Part shown: in pieces, positions 1-7,241 of the stretch | Numbering within the stretch: position 1 is the first letter of the stretch | How the letters are laid out: every line of letters begins with the position of its first letter | Source of the DNA: Thermoflexales bacterium | GTDB lineage: Bacteria; Chloroflexota; Anaerolineae; Fen-1058 | Direction: 5' to 3' | Length of the DNA: 15,453 nt | Assembly: GCA_017882055.1 (NCBI GenBank) | Contig: JADGQE010000029.1 | Location: forward strand, 1 to 15,453 | Position numbers and translations under genes: made by a program | Notes under the pieces: model-generated | Database searches by the model: none | Seen by the model: only the letters and a program-made list of their open reading frames with translations | What the model was told of the DNA's origin: nothing

Positions 1-3
1 AAC

Positions 4-86
4 CGGTAATCGTAGGGGCGACCCTCGCGGTCGCCCGCCGCGCCAGACACGGGCGAGGGCAAGCCTCGCCCCTACAAGGATTACCG
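4..86. repeat. REP-like double-hairpin element
   Basis: Two GC-rich hairpins lie head to head. GGGCGACC (16-23) pairs with GGTCGCCC (29-36) around a 5-nt loop, and GGGCGAGG (51-58) pairs with CCTCGCCC (64-71) around a 5-nt loop. The whole unit is itself an inverted repeat: CGGTAATC (4-11) with GATTACCG (79-86), and GTAGGGGCGA (12-21) with TCGCCCCTAC (66-75). This is the architecture of REP/BIME or small MITE-like elements. It sits just upstream of the first gene and could form a strong stem in DNA or RNA. Confidence 0.8.
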
Positions 87-122
87 AATTTGAGAATCAA
101 AAGTCATAAGGAACAGTCACGT

Positions 123-707
123 ATGCCAATCACCTACACCAGCCGCAAAGGACTGACTTACTATCTGTGCCAGGGTGTCACCAGGACGGGCAAGCCGCGC
201 TATTATTTTGCGCGCGAGATCAAAGACGAACCGGTGGAACAGATTCCGGAAGGTTACGCCATCAGTGAAAGCGTCAACGGCATCGTGTCACTGATCAAGG
301 CACAGCCATCCCAACTCCAGGCAAGTGAAATCGACGTCGTGAAGGTTGCTCTCGCACGCCATCCCAAGAAAGGCCGCTATCGTATCAACATCAGGCCAAA
401 CCGAATTGAGATTTACGAATCAGTGGGGCCGGATGCCGAAACGCTCATCGCCAATCTGAGACCGCTGATTCCCATTCCGCTGGGAACAGCCAGCCGACTA
501 TCCGCCGACATGGATCGCTATGCCCAATTCACGCCCGTGCTGCGCTTCACGCTGATCGACGCCGACGAGCGCGCTTTTGAAGCCGAGCGGATGTGTTATC
601 TGGGCAGCGTCGACGACTTCATTCACATCGGCTATGGGCCGATCGATCAAGTCGCCCCGGCGATCATCGCCACGTTGGGTACAGATGAGTTCTTCGAGTG
701 GATTTGA
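123..707 (+). CDS. Conserved hypothetical protein, 194 aa
   Basis: I do not recognise a function. The N-terminus (MPITYTSRKGLTYYL, then GKPRYYFARE, then EGYAISESVNG) resembles, from memory, a conserved family of uncharacterised bacterial proteins of about 200 residues. There is no signal peptide or membrane segment, and the mixed charged sequence suggests a soluble cytoplasmic protein. The start at 123 is chosen because AAGGAA (108-113) lies 9 nt upstream; an in-frame TTG at 90 would add 11 residues but would begin at the edge of the repeat element. It ends with TGA at 705-707, after which the same frame stays open to a TAG at 927. It stands alone, with no close partner gene upstream in view. 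Confidence 0.8.
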   Translation: MPITYTSRKGLTYYLCQGVTRTGKPRYYFAREIKDEPVEQIPEGYAISESVNGIVSLIKAQPSQLQASEIDVVKVALARHPKKGRYRINIRPNRIEIYESVGPDAETLIANLRPLIPIPLGTASRLSADMDRYAQFTPVLRFTLIDADERAFEAERMCYLGSVDDFIHIGYGPIDQVAPAIIATLGTDEFFEWI

Positions 708-764
708 AGACTGTCCCTAACGAAACTACAGAGAACTCTTTACCCGACTACTCAACATTTCAAC

Positions 765-929
765 ATGTATTTTTCGAGTATGCACGCTGCCGACAGGCTT
801 GGTCCGCCTGAACAGCGGCGTCAACAAGCGGACAATGAAAATTGGGCGTGCTCTATTCCGCTGAAAGAGAATCGATTGAAGGTGCGAATTGAAGCGGGAG
901 AGAAGAAGTTCAAGGACGATCATGAATAG
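765..929 (+). CDS. Possible small ORF, 54 aa, unknown function
   Basis: An ATG at 765 opens a 54-codon frame ending with TAG at 927-929, directly before a terminator-like hairpin at 938. The product would be hydrophilic and basic (QRRQQADNENW, then KENRLKVRIEAGEKKFK). The frame is the same as that of the preceding gene and is open from that gene's TGA onward, so it could be a degraded 3' extension of it or a separate small gene. There is no convincing Shine-Dalgarno before ATG 765 or before the in-frame ATG 780, and the stretch is more A+T-rich than its neighbours. It may equally be non-coding. Confidence 0.25.
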   Translation: MYFSSMHAADRLGPPEQRRQQADNENWACSIPLKENRLKVRIEAGEKKFKDDHE

Positions 930-937
930 AATCAACA

Positions 938-968
938 ACGGCGAGTCGAATCGACTCGCCGTCGCTTT
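938..968 (+). terminator. Intrinsic terminator-like hairpin
   Basis: ACGGCGAGTC (938-947) and GACTCGCCGT (953-962) form a perfect 10-bp stem around GAATC, followed by cgcTTTT. It would end transcription from the first gene and the possible small ORF, and it isolates the chaperone operon downstream. The T-run is short, so efficiency is uncertain. Confidence 0.6.
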
Positions 969-984
969 TCTATGTGATCCGTCA

Positions 985-1012
985 TTTACTTCCAACACGA
1001 GAGTGATATAAT
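985..1012 (+). promoter_or_regulatory. Candidate sigma-70-type promoter of the chaperone operon
   Basis: A perfect -10 box TATAAT (1007-1012) has a TTTACT -35-like hexamer (985-990, four of six consensus bases) 16 nt upstream. It lies after the terminator-like hairpin and about 28 nt before the TPR gene start. No CIRCE-type operator (TTAGCACTC and its inverted partner) is visible, so classical HrcA control is not suggested. Confidence 0.5.
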
Positions 1013-1040
1013 TCTTGACAGCCTGCTTAGAAGAGTATTC

Positions 1041-3368
1041 ATGTCCAAGAAGAATAAGCGACATCAATTCCCTGCGCCAGTGTCTGGCCCGGCGGCAATC
1101 AAGCAACGCGGTCTCCAGACATTTCGCCAAAACGATTTCACCTCAGCGATTGTGCAGTGGAGCCATCTGAATCTTGAGACCGAACCGGCCTTGCGACTGG
1201 CGCTGGCCGAAGCGCACTTCCGTCGCGCCCTGGCCGCTAAAGACTCCGCCGTATGTTTGTCCGATCTGCAGCGCGCGATCGAACTGGCGCCCGGTGAAGG
1301 TCGCTTCTGGTATCACCTGGGCTTAACGCATCACCGCGCGGATCGGCTCGACGAAGCAATCGCGGCTTATGATCATGCGCATGAAGCCGGCTTCGCTCGC
1401 AACACGTTGGGGTTCGTGCGCGGCCTGGCGGCGCTTGAATCTGATCCGCAGACCGATCTAGAAGCGATCACAGGTTTATCGCCTGACGATCGGGCGGCGC
1501 TGTTTCCGATCGCCGCGTTGCTGCGGGGCGATCCACAGGTCGTATTAGACATGCGATCGGGCAGCTGGTTCGATCGAGTGAAAGATCAACTCGCCGGCAA
1601 TCCGCTCTCTTCGCTGTGGCGCGGGCTGGCCTCAATCGCGCTAGGGCAAACGGCCCCGGCGCTCGAAGCCTTGACGCCCACGGGCAAACCGTATAAGGCC
1701 GGGGCTGAGGCCGTGCGCGCGTACTATCATGGATTGGCATTGGCCACCGCCGGTCAGCGCGATGCAGCCCTAAGCGAGTGGCGGGCAGCGGTGACTCGCA
1801 CCCCCACGCCCCGGTTGCAGTCCGCCGTGGCCGACGATCAACTGCGCCAACTGCAATCGCTGGTCGAGGCCAATCGATGGGCGGCGGTGCTGCAAGCGAC
1901 GCAGGCGGCGTTAAAAATCACCCCGGACCAACGCCCCCTCCTGTCAGTCGAGCTGATCGCTCATCACCGATTGGCAGGCGATGCGGCCGGGCGAAATGCG
2001 TGGTCAGAAGCGATTCAGCACTGGCAGGCGATGTGCAGTGTATTGGAAGCCAGGCCCGATCTGGGACCCCTCACGCCGATTTTGCACAATCTGGCCGTGG
2101 CGCACGAAAAAATGGAACACTGGGCAGACGCGGCTGAGAGTTGGAATGCGCTGATCGGCCAGTTGCCCAAACGCCCGACCAAGAAGTCGCAAGCCGCGCT
2201 GCAACTGCCGTTACCCGTGGCAGAGTTTCGCACGTGGTTACGACGCCACATTCTGGAGTGTTACCAGCGATCAGGCCAGCCCGATCTCGCCATCACGCAT
2301 TATCGCAGTTTGGTCAAGGCCAATCCCGATGATGTCGATCTACGGCTGGAACTGGCCGAGACGCTGCTGGCGAACGATCAGGTCATCGCCGCGCGCAACG
2401 AATTGAATCGCATTCTGACAAAAGACGCGCGTCACATCGGCGCCCACCGGCTGCTGGCCGAAGTTCACCACGCGCGGGGTGAGGCCTACGCCGCCGAGCA
2501 GCAGCTGCGAGCCGTGTTAGAGATCGATGCCAATCATGAGGCCGCCCGGCGCGGGCTGGCCGATCTGATGGTCGAGCGCGGGCATGGCTGGTTCAACTCC
2601 GGCCGCTACGACGAAGCGAAAAAGATCTATGCCGAAGCGCTGCAACTGATACCCCAGGATGCTCAGTTGTTGATCTGGCTGGCTAACACCGAACTGGCGC
2701 AGCGCCATCTGCCTGCGGCGCGCCAACACTTCGAGGCGGCGCTGGCGCACGGCGATCTGCATACCTATGTTCACGTCTTTGAGTGTTGGGCCTTAGCCAA
2801 CAACCTGGCCGAGGCAAAACAAATCATGACGCGCGCCGAGGCGGCCGGCTTTGGCACGGCCCATTTCTACGTGGACATCGCGGACGTGTGCTTCAAGGCG
2901 GCTCATCCGCCTGAAGCATTCAGCCCGTTTGCTCCACCCCGTAAAAAGAAAGCGCCGGCGTCTGATCCATGGGAGCAGCTGGGTCATGAACTGCTGCAGA
3001 AGGCCGAGGCCACCCACGACGATCGGCTTGAGATGTATCGCCACATTGTCAGCCTGCTCGGCGCAACGAAGCCGAATCTAGCGCTAGAATATGCCCAAAA
3101 ACTGATCAAACTCACGCCCGACGATGCACTGGCCTGGATACAGCTGGCCGTGTTGCAGGGTATGTCTGGTCAGGCCAAAGTGGCCAAGGATACGCTGCAC
3201 CAGGCGTCACGGTTGGCGCGCAAACAGGGCAATTCCGCCTTGCTGGATGAAATCGAACGGGCGCGCCAGCTGATCAACAATCCCTTCATGGGCATGATGT
3301 CCAACCTGGGCATCTCGCTGGAAGACCTGGCCGATGAATTGGATCTTGACGACGAGGACCTGTTCTGA
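1041..3368 (+). CDS. Large TPR-repeat protein, chaperone-operon adaptor
   Basis: This 775-residue protein is mostly alpha-helical and made of tetratricopeptide repeats. Recognisable TPR helices lie around residues 86-119, 402-430, 431-500, 515-570 and 660-735, with the usual small/large pattern (for example W-x2-L-G and A-x3-Y). There is no signal peptide or membrane segment. The C-terminus is acidic (EDLADELDLDDEDLF). TPR proteins are protein-protein scaffolds, and some TPR modules bind the C-terminal tail of Hsp70/Hsp90. Here the gene overlaps the J-like gene by one base (TGATG) and leads an operon with grpE and dnaK homologues, so a role as client or Hsp70 adaptor is a reasonable inference. 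The start at ATG 1041 is preceded by AGAAGAG (1029-1035). Confidence 0.85.
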   Translation: MSKKNKRHQFPAPVSGPAAIKQRGLQTFRQNDFTSAIVQWSHLNLETEPALRLALAEAHFRRALAAKDSAVCLSDLQRAIELAPGEGRFWYHLGLTHHRADRLDEAIAAYDHAHEAGFARNTLGFVRGLAALESDPQTDLEAITGLSPDDRAALFPIAALLRGDPQVVLDMRSGSWFDRVKDQLAGNPLSSLWRGLASIALGQTAPALEALTPTGKPYKAGAEAVRAYYHGLALATAGQRDAALSEWRAAVTRTPTPRLQSAVADDQLRQLQSLVEANRWAAVLQATQAALKITPDQRPLLSVELIAHHRLAGDAAGRNAWSEAIQHWQAMCSVLEARPDLGPLTPILHNLAVAHEKMEHWADAAESWNALIGQLPKRPTKKSQAALQLPLPVAEFRTWLRRHILECYQRSGQPDLAITHYRSLVKANPDDVDLRLELAETLLANDQVIAARNELNRILTKDARHIGAHRLLAEVHHARGEAYAAEQQLRAVLEIDANHEAARRGLADLMVERGHGWFNSGRYDEAKKIYAEALQLIPQDAQLLIWLANTELAQRHLPAARQHFEAALAHGDLHTYVHVFECWALANNLAEAKQIMTRAEAAGFGTAHFYVDIADVCFKAAHPPEAFSPFAPPRKKKAPASDPWEQLGHELLQKAEATHDDRLEMYRHIVSLLGATKPNLALEYAQKLIKLTPDDALAWIQLAVLQGMSGQAKVAKDTLHQASRLARKQGNSALLDEIERARQLINNPFMGMMSNLGISLEDLADELDLDDEDLF

Positions 3369-3742
3369 TGAAACGACCCGCTCCGCTTCAACTGACTGTG
3401 GCCGATCCCTATGCTGCGCTGGGCTTGCCCCCCACCGCGAGCCTCGACGAGATCAAGCAAGCGTACTTCGCTCAAGTGCGCCTGCACCCGCCCGAACACG
3501 ATCCGGAAGCTTTCAAGCGTATTCGCGCCGCCTATGAACAACTGCGCGATCCCAAACAACGCCAGCAGACTGATTTGCTGCGAGTACAGACCTGGCCCGA
3601 ACCGGATCTGGCAGACCTCTTTAACACCCGATCGGAGATCGAGCTCGTGCTCGATCCGGCTGATGTCATGCGTGCCGCCCGGGCCGTAAGCGATCTGGGC
3701 CGGACTGATTTTCGCGAGGACTATCGTGAGGTGCGGCTGTGA
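3368..3742 (+). CDS. J-domain-like protein with HPP in place of HPD
   Basis: A 124-residue protein with a J-domain-like segment at about residues 12-67: DPYAALGLPPTASLDEIKQAY matches helices I-II, and FKRIRAAYEQLRDP matches helix III. The loop that normally holds the His-Pro-Asp triad reads H40-P41-P42-E43. The HPD aspartate is needed by canonical J proteins to stimulate Hsp70 ATPase, so this protein may bind its Hsp70 differently or act as a non-stimulating partner. The Gly/Phe, zinc-finger and client-binding domains of DnaJ are absent; the C-terminal half is charged and unassigned. The start ATG overlaps the TPR stop and has GAGGA (3354-3358) 9 nt upstream. It overlaps grpE by 4 nt, implying coupled translation. 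Confidence 0.8.
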   Translation: MKRPAPLQLTVADPYAALGLPPTASLDEIKQAYFAQVRLHPPEHDPEAFKRIRAAYEQLRDPKQRQQTDLLRVQTWPEPDLADLFNTRSEIELVLDPADVMRAARAVSDLGRTDFREDYREVRL

Positions 3743-4524
3743 ATCCATTGTCGCGCCTGGGCCGGCTGTTGGGCATTACGCCGCTACCGGCCGATGTCTC
3801 CGAAGAGCTCGCGGCGCTGCGCCAACAGGTGGCCGAGTTCACTCAGGCCGAGAGCGAACATCAACGCCAAACGGCTGCGCTGCGTGAGACGCTCGAAAAG
3901 GCCGACAAGCAGATCGCCCGCGCCGGCAAAGAACTGTTCAAGACTAATTCACTCGCCGAAGCGCAGCAGCAAAGTTTGAAGACGCTGTTGGATCAGTTAC
4001 GCGAGGCGAATACCGCACGTGACCGTGAATTGGCGCAGCTGCGTGAACAGTTGAGCGCCGCCCGCGCGGACGGCCGGATGGATGTGATTAAGCGTTTGTT
4101 GTCGGTGCTGGATGGCCTCAATGAAGCGTTGGACGCCGGTCAACACAGGCTGGCCGAGCCAGCCCTGCCGCGTGAACCCGCTTCGTTTTCACACCGAATC
4201 GCCGCCGCATGGAACGCGTTGCAAGGCAACCCGCCAGCCCAAACGCTTCAGCACACGGACATGACATCCGATCACGAGGACATCGCCGCGTGGTTAACAG
4301 GACTGGAATTGGTGCGCGATCGATTGCTCGATATCCTGGCAAGCGAAGAGGTTCGCCCGATTGCAACCGACGGCGCACTGTTCGATCCCAATTATCACGT
4401 TGCGATCGAAGCGGTGGCCTCCACCGACGGCACGCCGCCCGGCACCATCGTTCAGGTCACGCGCCGCGGCTACCTGGTTGGCGACACTGTCCTGCGTTAC
4501 GCGGAGGTCATCGTCGCGCGCTAA
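3739..4524 (+). CDS. grpE: GrpE-type nucleotide exchange factor of Hsp70
   Basis: A 261-residue protein whose C-terminal 57 residues are a clear GrpE beta-domain: FDPNYHVAIEAV, then GTIVQVTRRGYLVGDTVLR and VIVAR. Before it, IKRLLSVLDGLNEAL (about 117-131) and LTGLELVRDRLLDIL (about 186-200) correspond to the four-helix-bundle region. GrpE dimers release ADP from DnaK. The N-terminal helix (about residues 20-110) is a long heptad-rich coiled coil, making the protein longer than the usual 180-210 residues. The start is GTG at 3739, overlapping the J-like gene stop (GTGA), with GAGGTG (3728-3733) as ribosome binding site. The stop lies 41 nt before dnaK. Confidence 0.9.
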   Translation: MNPLSRLGRLLGITPLPADVSEELAALRQQVAEFTQAESEHQRQTAALRETLEKADKQIARAGKELFKTNSLAEAQQQSLKTLLDQLREANTARDRELAQLREQLSAARADGRMDVIKRLLSVLDGLNEALDAGQHRLAEPALPREPASFSHRIAAAWNALQGNPPAQTLQHTDMTSDHEDIAAWLTGLELVRDRLLDILASEEVRPIATDGALFDPNYHVAIEAVASTDGTPPGTIVQVTRRGYLVGDTVLRYAEVIVAR

Positions 4525-4565
4525 CCCATCACCAGTTGCCCCATCACTCTCAGGAGCAAAACTTT

Positions 4566-6305
4566 ATGACCAAAATTATCGGCATCGATCTCGGTACGAC
4601 TTTTTCGGCGGTTGGCATGGTGCAGAACGGCCTGCCGAAGATTCTGCCTAACGGGAGTGAACGCATTGTGCCCTCGGTCGTCGGCCTGACGCCGGCCAAC
4701 ACGCTGGTGGTCGGCACCCCCGCGCGTAATCAGTATGTGTTGTATCCAGAGCGCACGGTGCGATCGATCAAACGGCTGATGGGCACCGACGCCACGGTGC
4801 AGCTGAACGATCGCACCCACACGCCGGCTGAAATCTCGGCCATCATCCTGCGCGAAATGAAGCGCATCGCCGAGACCAATTTGGGCGAGTCGATCAATCG
4901 CGCAGTGATCACCGTACCGGCCTACTTCTCAGACGGCGCACGGCAGGCCACCAAAGAAGCCGGCGAGATCGCGGGCTTCACGGTCGAGCGCATCATCAAC
5001 GAACCGACTGCGGCGGCGTTAGCCTATGGACTCAATCGGGCCGACGAACAGCAAATCATCGCGGTCTACGATCTGGGCGGCGGCACCTTCGACGTGTCGA
5101 TCATCGAGCTCAATCAAGGGGTGCTGGAGGTGCGGGCCTCGCACGGCGACACCCATTTGGGCGGCGACGATTTTGACGACCGCCTGGTCGATCACCTGGC
5201 CAGGCAGTTCCATGAAGAATACGGCCTCGATCCGCGCGATGATCGCAAAGCCCTGGCTCGCCTGACGCATGCTGCCGAACAGGCTAAGATCACGCTCTCG
5301 ACGCAACCGTTCGTTCAAGTGCGCGAAGAATACCTGATGGAGAAAGATCGACGTCCGCTGCATCTGGACCTGGAAGTGTCCCGCGTCGAGTTTGAAGACT
5401 TGATTCGCGATCTGCTGGGCGGCACCTTGACAGCCTTTCAAGCTGCACTCGACGATGCCGGGCTGCAAGCCAGTGATCTCAACAAAGTGCTGCTCGTTGG
5501 CGGCTCAACGCGCATTCCATTGGTGTGGGAACTGGTCGCCAACTTCACGGGCCTGGAGCCAATGGTCGAGATTAATCCTGATGAAGCTGTGGCGCTGGGC
5601 GCGGGTGTCCAGGCGGCGTTGATCGCGGGCGAACCGCTCGAGGCCATTTTGGTCGATGTGACGCCGCACACGCTGGGCATCGAAGTGGTCGAGTGGCAGT
5701 TCGGACGCATGATCCCCGATCGGTACGGGCCCATCATCCGGCGCAACACCACGCTGCCCACGACGCGCGCGCAGGTCTTCAGCGCGATTCATCCTGATCA
5801 GACCGCCATCAATGTCAAAGTGTATCAGGGCGAAAATCCGGCTGCCTCTCAAAACACCCTGCTGGGCGAATTCTTGTTTGAGGACTTAGAGCCCGAAACG
5901 CCCGACGAGCCACCGCACATCACGGTTCAATTTGATCTGGATGTCAACGGCATTTTGAATGTAGCCGCCACCGATCGGGGCAGCGGGCAAGTGAAGCAAA
6001 CGACCCTGCATGCCACCCACGCCCGACTGAACCCGGCGGCAAAGGAAGCTGCGGCGCGTAACGTCGACGACCTGTGGCAGACGGCCCAGACCAGCAGTGC
6101 GGATCCATTGCTGGCGCGCGCGCGTGACCTGTTGAAACGCGAGGTGACGGACCTGAATGAGCTGGCGGGACTGGTCGCGCAGATTGAAGCCGCTGAACAG
6201 GCCGGCAACGCCACCGAGGTCAATCGGCTGCGCGGCAACTTGCTTGACCTGATGTACGATCTGGAAGGCGATGACGAGGACGACGAGGACGAAGGCGAGA
6301 ATTAG
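4566..6305 (+). CDS. dnaK: DnaK/Hsp70-family chaperone, compact form
   Basis: A 579-residue Hsp70 (E. coli DnaK has 638). Signatures visible: phosphate-1 loop IDLGTTFSAVG (7-17), INEPTAAALAYG (144-155), phosphate-2 loop VYDLGGGTFDVS (167-178) and adenosine motif LLVGGSTRIP (309-318). The interdomain linker is EAILVDVTPHTLGIE (359-373), and the substrate-binding beta domain runs to about 480 (FDLDVNGILNVAATD). The helical lid that follows is short, and the tail is acidic (GDDEDDEDEGEN). The start at ATG 4566 is set by AGGAG (4552-4556), 9 nt upstream, and by alignment of the N-terminal MTKIIGIDLG; the frame is open further upstream but that part is antisense-like filler within grpE. As last gene of the TPR-J-GrpE operon it probably belongs to a specialised rather than housekeeping chaperone set; that is inference. 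Confidence 0.93.
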   Translation: MTKIIGIDLGTTFSAVGMVQNGLPKILPNGSERIVPSVVGLTPANTLVVGTPARNQYVLYPERTVRSIKRLMGTDATVQLNDRTHTPAEISAIILREMKRIAETNLGESINRAVITVPAYFSDGARQATKEAGEIAGFTVERIINEPTAAALAYGLNRADEQQIIAVYDLGGGTFDVSIIELNQGVLEVRASHGDTHLGGDDFDDRLVDHLARQFHEEYGLDPRDDRKALARLTHAAEQAKITLSTQPFVQVREEYLMEKDRRPLHLDLEVSRVEFEDLIRDLLGGTLTAFQAALDDAGLQASDLNKVLLVGGSTRIPLVWELVANFTGLEPMVEINPDEAVALGAGVQAALIAGEPLEAILVDVTPHTLGIEVVEWQFGRMIPDRYGPIIRRNTTLPTTRAQVFSAIHPDQTAINVKVYQGENPAASQNTLLGEFLFEDLEPETPDEPPHITVQFDLDVNGILNVAATDRGSGQVKQTTLHATHARLNPAAKEAAARNVDDLWQTAQTSSADPLLARARDLLKREVTDLNELAGLVAQIEAAEQAGNATEVNRLRGNLLDLMYDLEGDDEDDEDEGEN

Positions 6306-6359
6306 ACTTCGCCTCATCCGATTTCTATCCGAATTTGATTCGTGCGATAAAACCTCAGC

Positions 6360-7006
6360 ATGACATTGATAATAGGGGCCAATGCCGCCATTCGGTAGAG
6401 CGAATTGGCTCATGAGCCAGCGCTGCGCCAGTGGAGCGAATAACGCGATCGGATCGCCGTTGTTCAGGGTTTCGCACGGGCCGCCCAAACCCTGCCAGAG
6501 TGCGTTGCCGTTAGTATAGGTCAGCGCGATGGTCGGCGTGATGTCCGTCACATCCAGATGGCAAACGACGTATTGACCCACTGCAGGTAGTATTTCTTGC
6601 CTGTGCTCGGATCGAAGCCGATATCGCCTTCTGTGTCAGGCGGATAGAGATTGTTCCGATTGGGCACGCCTTCGAAGTTGGCGATGGGCGCTGGCATACT
6701 GCTATCTCCGGCCTGCGCTTGCAGCATTGGATCGTTGACGAGGATCGATGCTAGGTTCGTTTTTTGCGCTAAGGGCAGCAGCCGCCTAAGAATGTTGCGT
6801 GGCAATGTCGTCGATAGCCTGGACGCATTCGCAGCCAGCGCGGTTAGATCGAGCGAGAGGTCAAACTGTGTCGCATAGCCAATAGTGGGCCCGAATGCCC
6901 CGGCATTTTGTGTCGACATTGGGGCGTTCGCCGTAGGTGCGATTGTTCCGGCCCGGGCGATGATTGGGATTGTAGCAACGGCTGCCACTGCGCCGATGAG
7001 AATCAC
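6360..7006 (-). pseudogene. Secreted-protein remnant, frameshifted and truncated
   Basis: Read on the - strand from about 7006, an N-terminal hydrophobic stretch (VILIGAVAAVATIPIIARA) looks like a signal peptide. It leads to NFEGVPNRNNLYPPDTEGDIGF and KKYYLQWVNTSFAIW, which resembles the start of a family of secreted bacterial proteins. At about 6554 a single missing G (TGGAT for expected TGGGAT) puts the frame into TGA. Restoring it gives IWDVTDITPTIAL, NGNALWQGLGGPCETL and GDPIALFAPLAQRWLMSQFAL, which continue the same family. The similarity ends at GPYYQC (about 6363), close to the dnaK stop. Upstream of the signal peptide there is a TAA and no good start, so the N-terminus is also damaged, probably at the inverted-repeat element at 7036. 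The function of the intact relative is unknown. Confidence 0.7.
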
Positions 7007-7035
7007 TATAGCAAATTCCAGTTTCGTTTACGGTC

Positions 7036-7145
7036 GTGTCATTCCGAGCATAGCGACGCCTGGCGGCCCACCGGCGCACTGCGCCGGACATGGGCGGAAT
7101 CTCTACCACTGTCGTAGAGACCCCTCGCTATACTCGGGGTGACAC
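7036..7145. mobile_element. MITE-like inverted-repeat element with nested core
   Basis: Left arm 7036-7056 and right arm 7125-7145 are 21-bp inverted repeats matching at 18 positions, starting GTGTCATTCCGAGC and ending GGGGTGACAC. An inner hairpin TCTCTAC...GTAGAGA (about 7100-7120) completes a palindromic unit. Between the left arm and the inner hairpin lies a 43-bp segment (7053-7095) that recurs, inverted, at 9816-9858. No transposase is encoded; at 110 bp it could only move in trans. It lies between the pseudogene and the CmpB-like gene. Confidence 0.75.
7053..7095 (+). repeat. Dispersed repeat core, copy 1
   Basis: The first 26 nt (7053-7078, beginning GCGACGCCTGGCGGCCCACC) are identical to the reverse complement of 9833-9858. 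With two 2-nt differences the match extends to 43 nt (39 identical by eye). It contains its own hairpin, CCGGCGC...GCGCCGG. In both copies the core follows the bases GCGA of a flanking palindrome arm. Confidence 0.85.
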
Positions 7146-7241
7146 CGTAAATCAACTCGGAAACCGATCTAAACTGACGATGATCGTTTTCTTTCGCATG
7201 GAAGATCTTTTGTGTGCAAGGTGCTGGCGGTCTTCGCCAAC

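Noticed and set aside
90..122. TTG at 90 as start of the first gene
   Set aside because: It has no ribosome binding site and abuts the repeat element; ATG 123 has AAGGAA at good spacing and a conserved-looking N-terminus.
1015..1020. Perfect TTGACA as the -35 of the chaperone operon
   Set aside because: The matching -10 would fall on or inside the TPR start codon region (TATTCA at 1036); the TATAAT at 1007 gives a better promoter.
726..1130. - strand frame of 134 codons
   Set aside because: It crosses the terminator hairpin, the operon promoter and the TPR start, and its composition is not protein-like.
4209..4565. N-terminal extension of DnaK by 119 residues
   Set aside because: The extension is the grpE sequence in another frame and is Arg/His-rich. 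A good Shine-Dalgarno and the standard Hsp70 N-terminus place the start at 4566.
6306..6360. Terminator after dnaK
   Set aside because: Only a weak 5-bp stem (CGAAT...ATTCG) with no T-run is visible, not enough to call.
5886..6581. Open - strand frame of 231 codons as an independent gene
   Set aside because: Its 3' two-thirds are antisense to the dnaK end; only the 5' part (to about 6363) is meaningful, as the second half of the frameshifted pseudogene.
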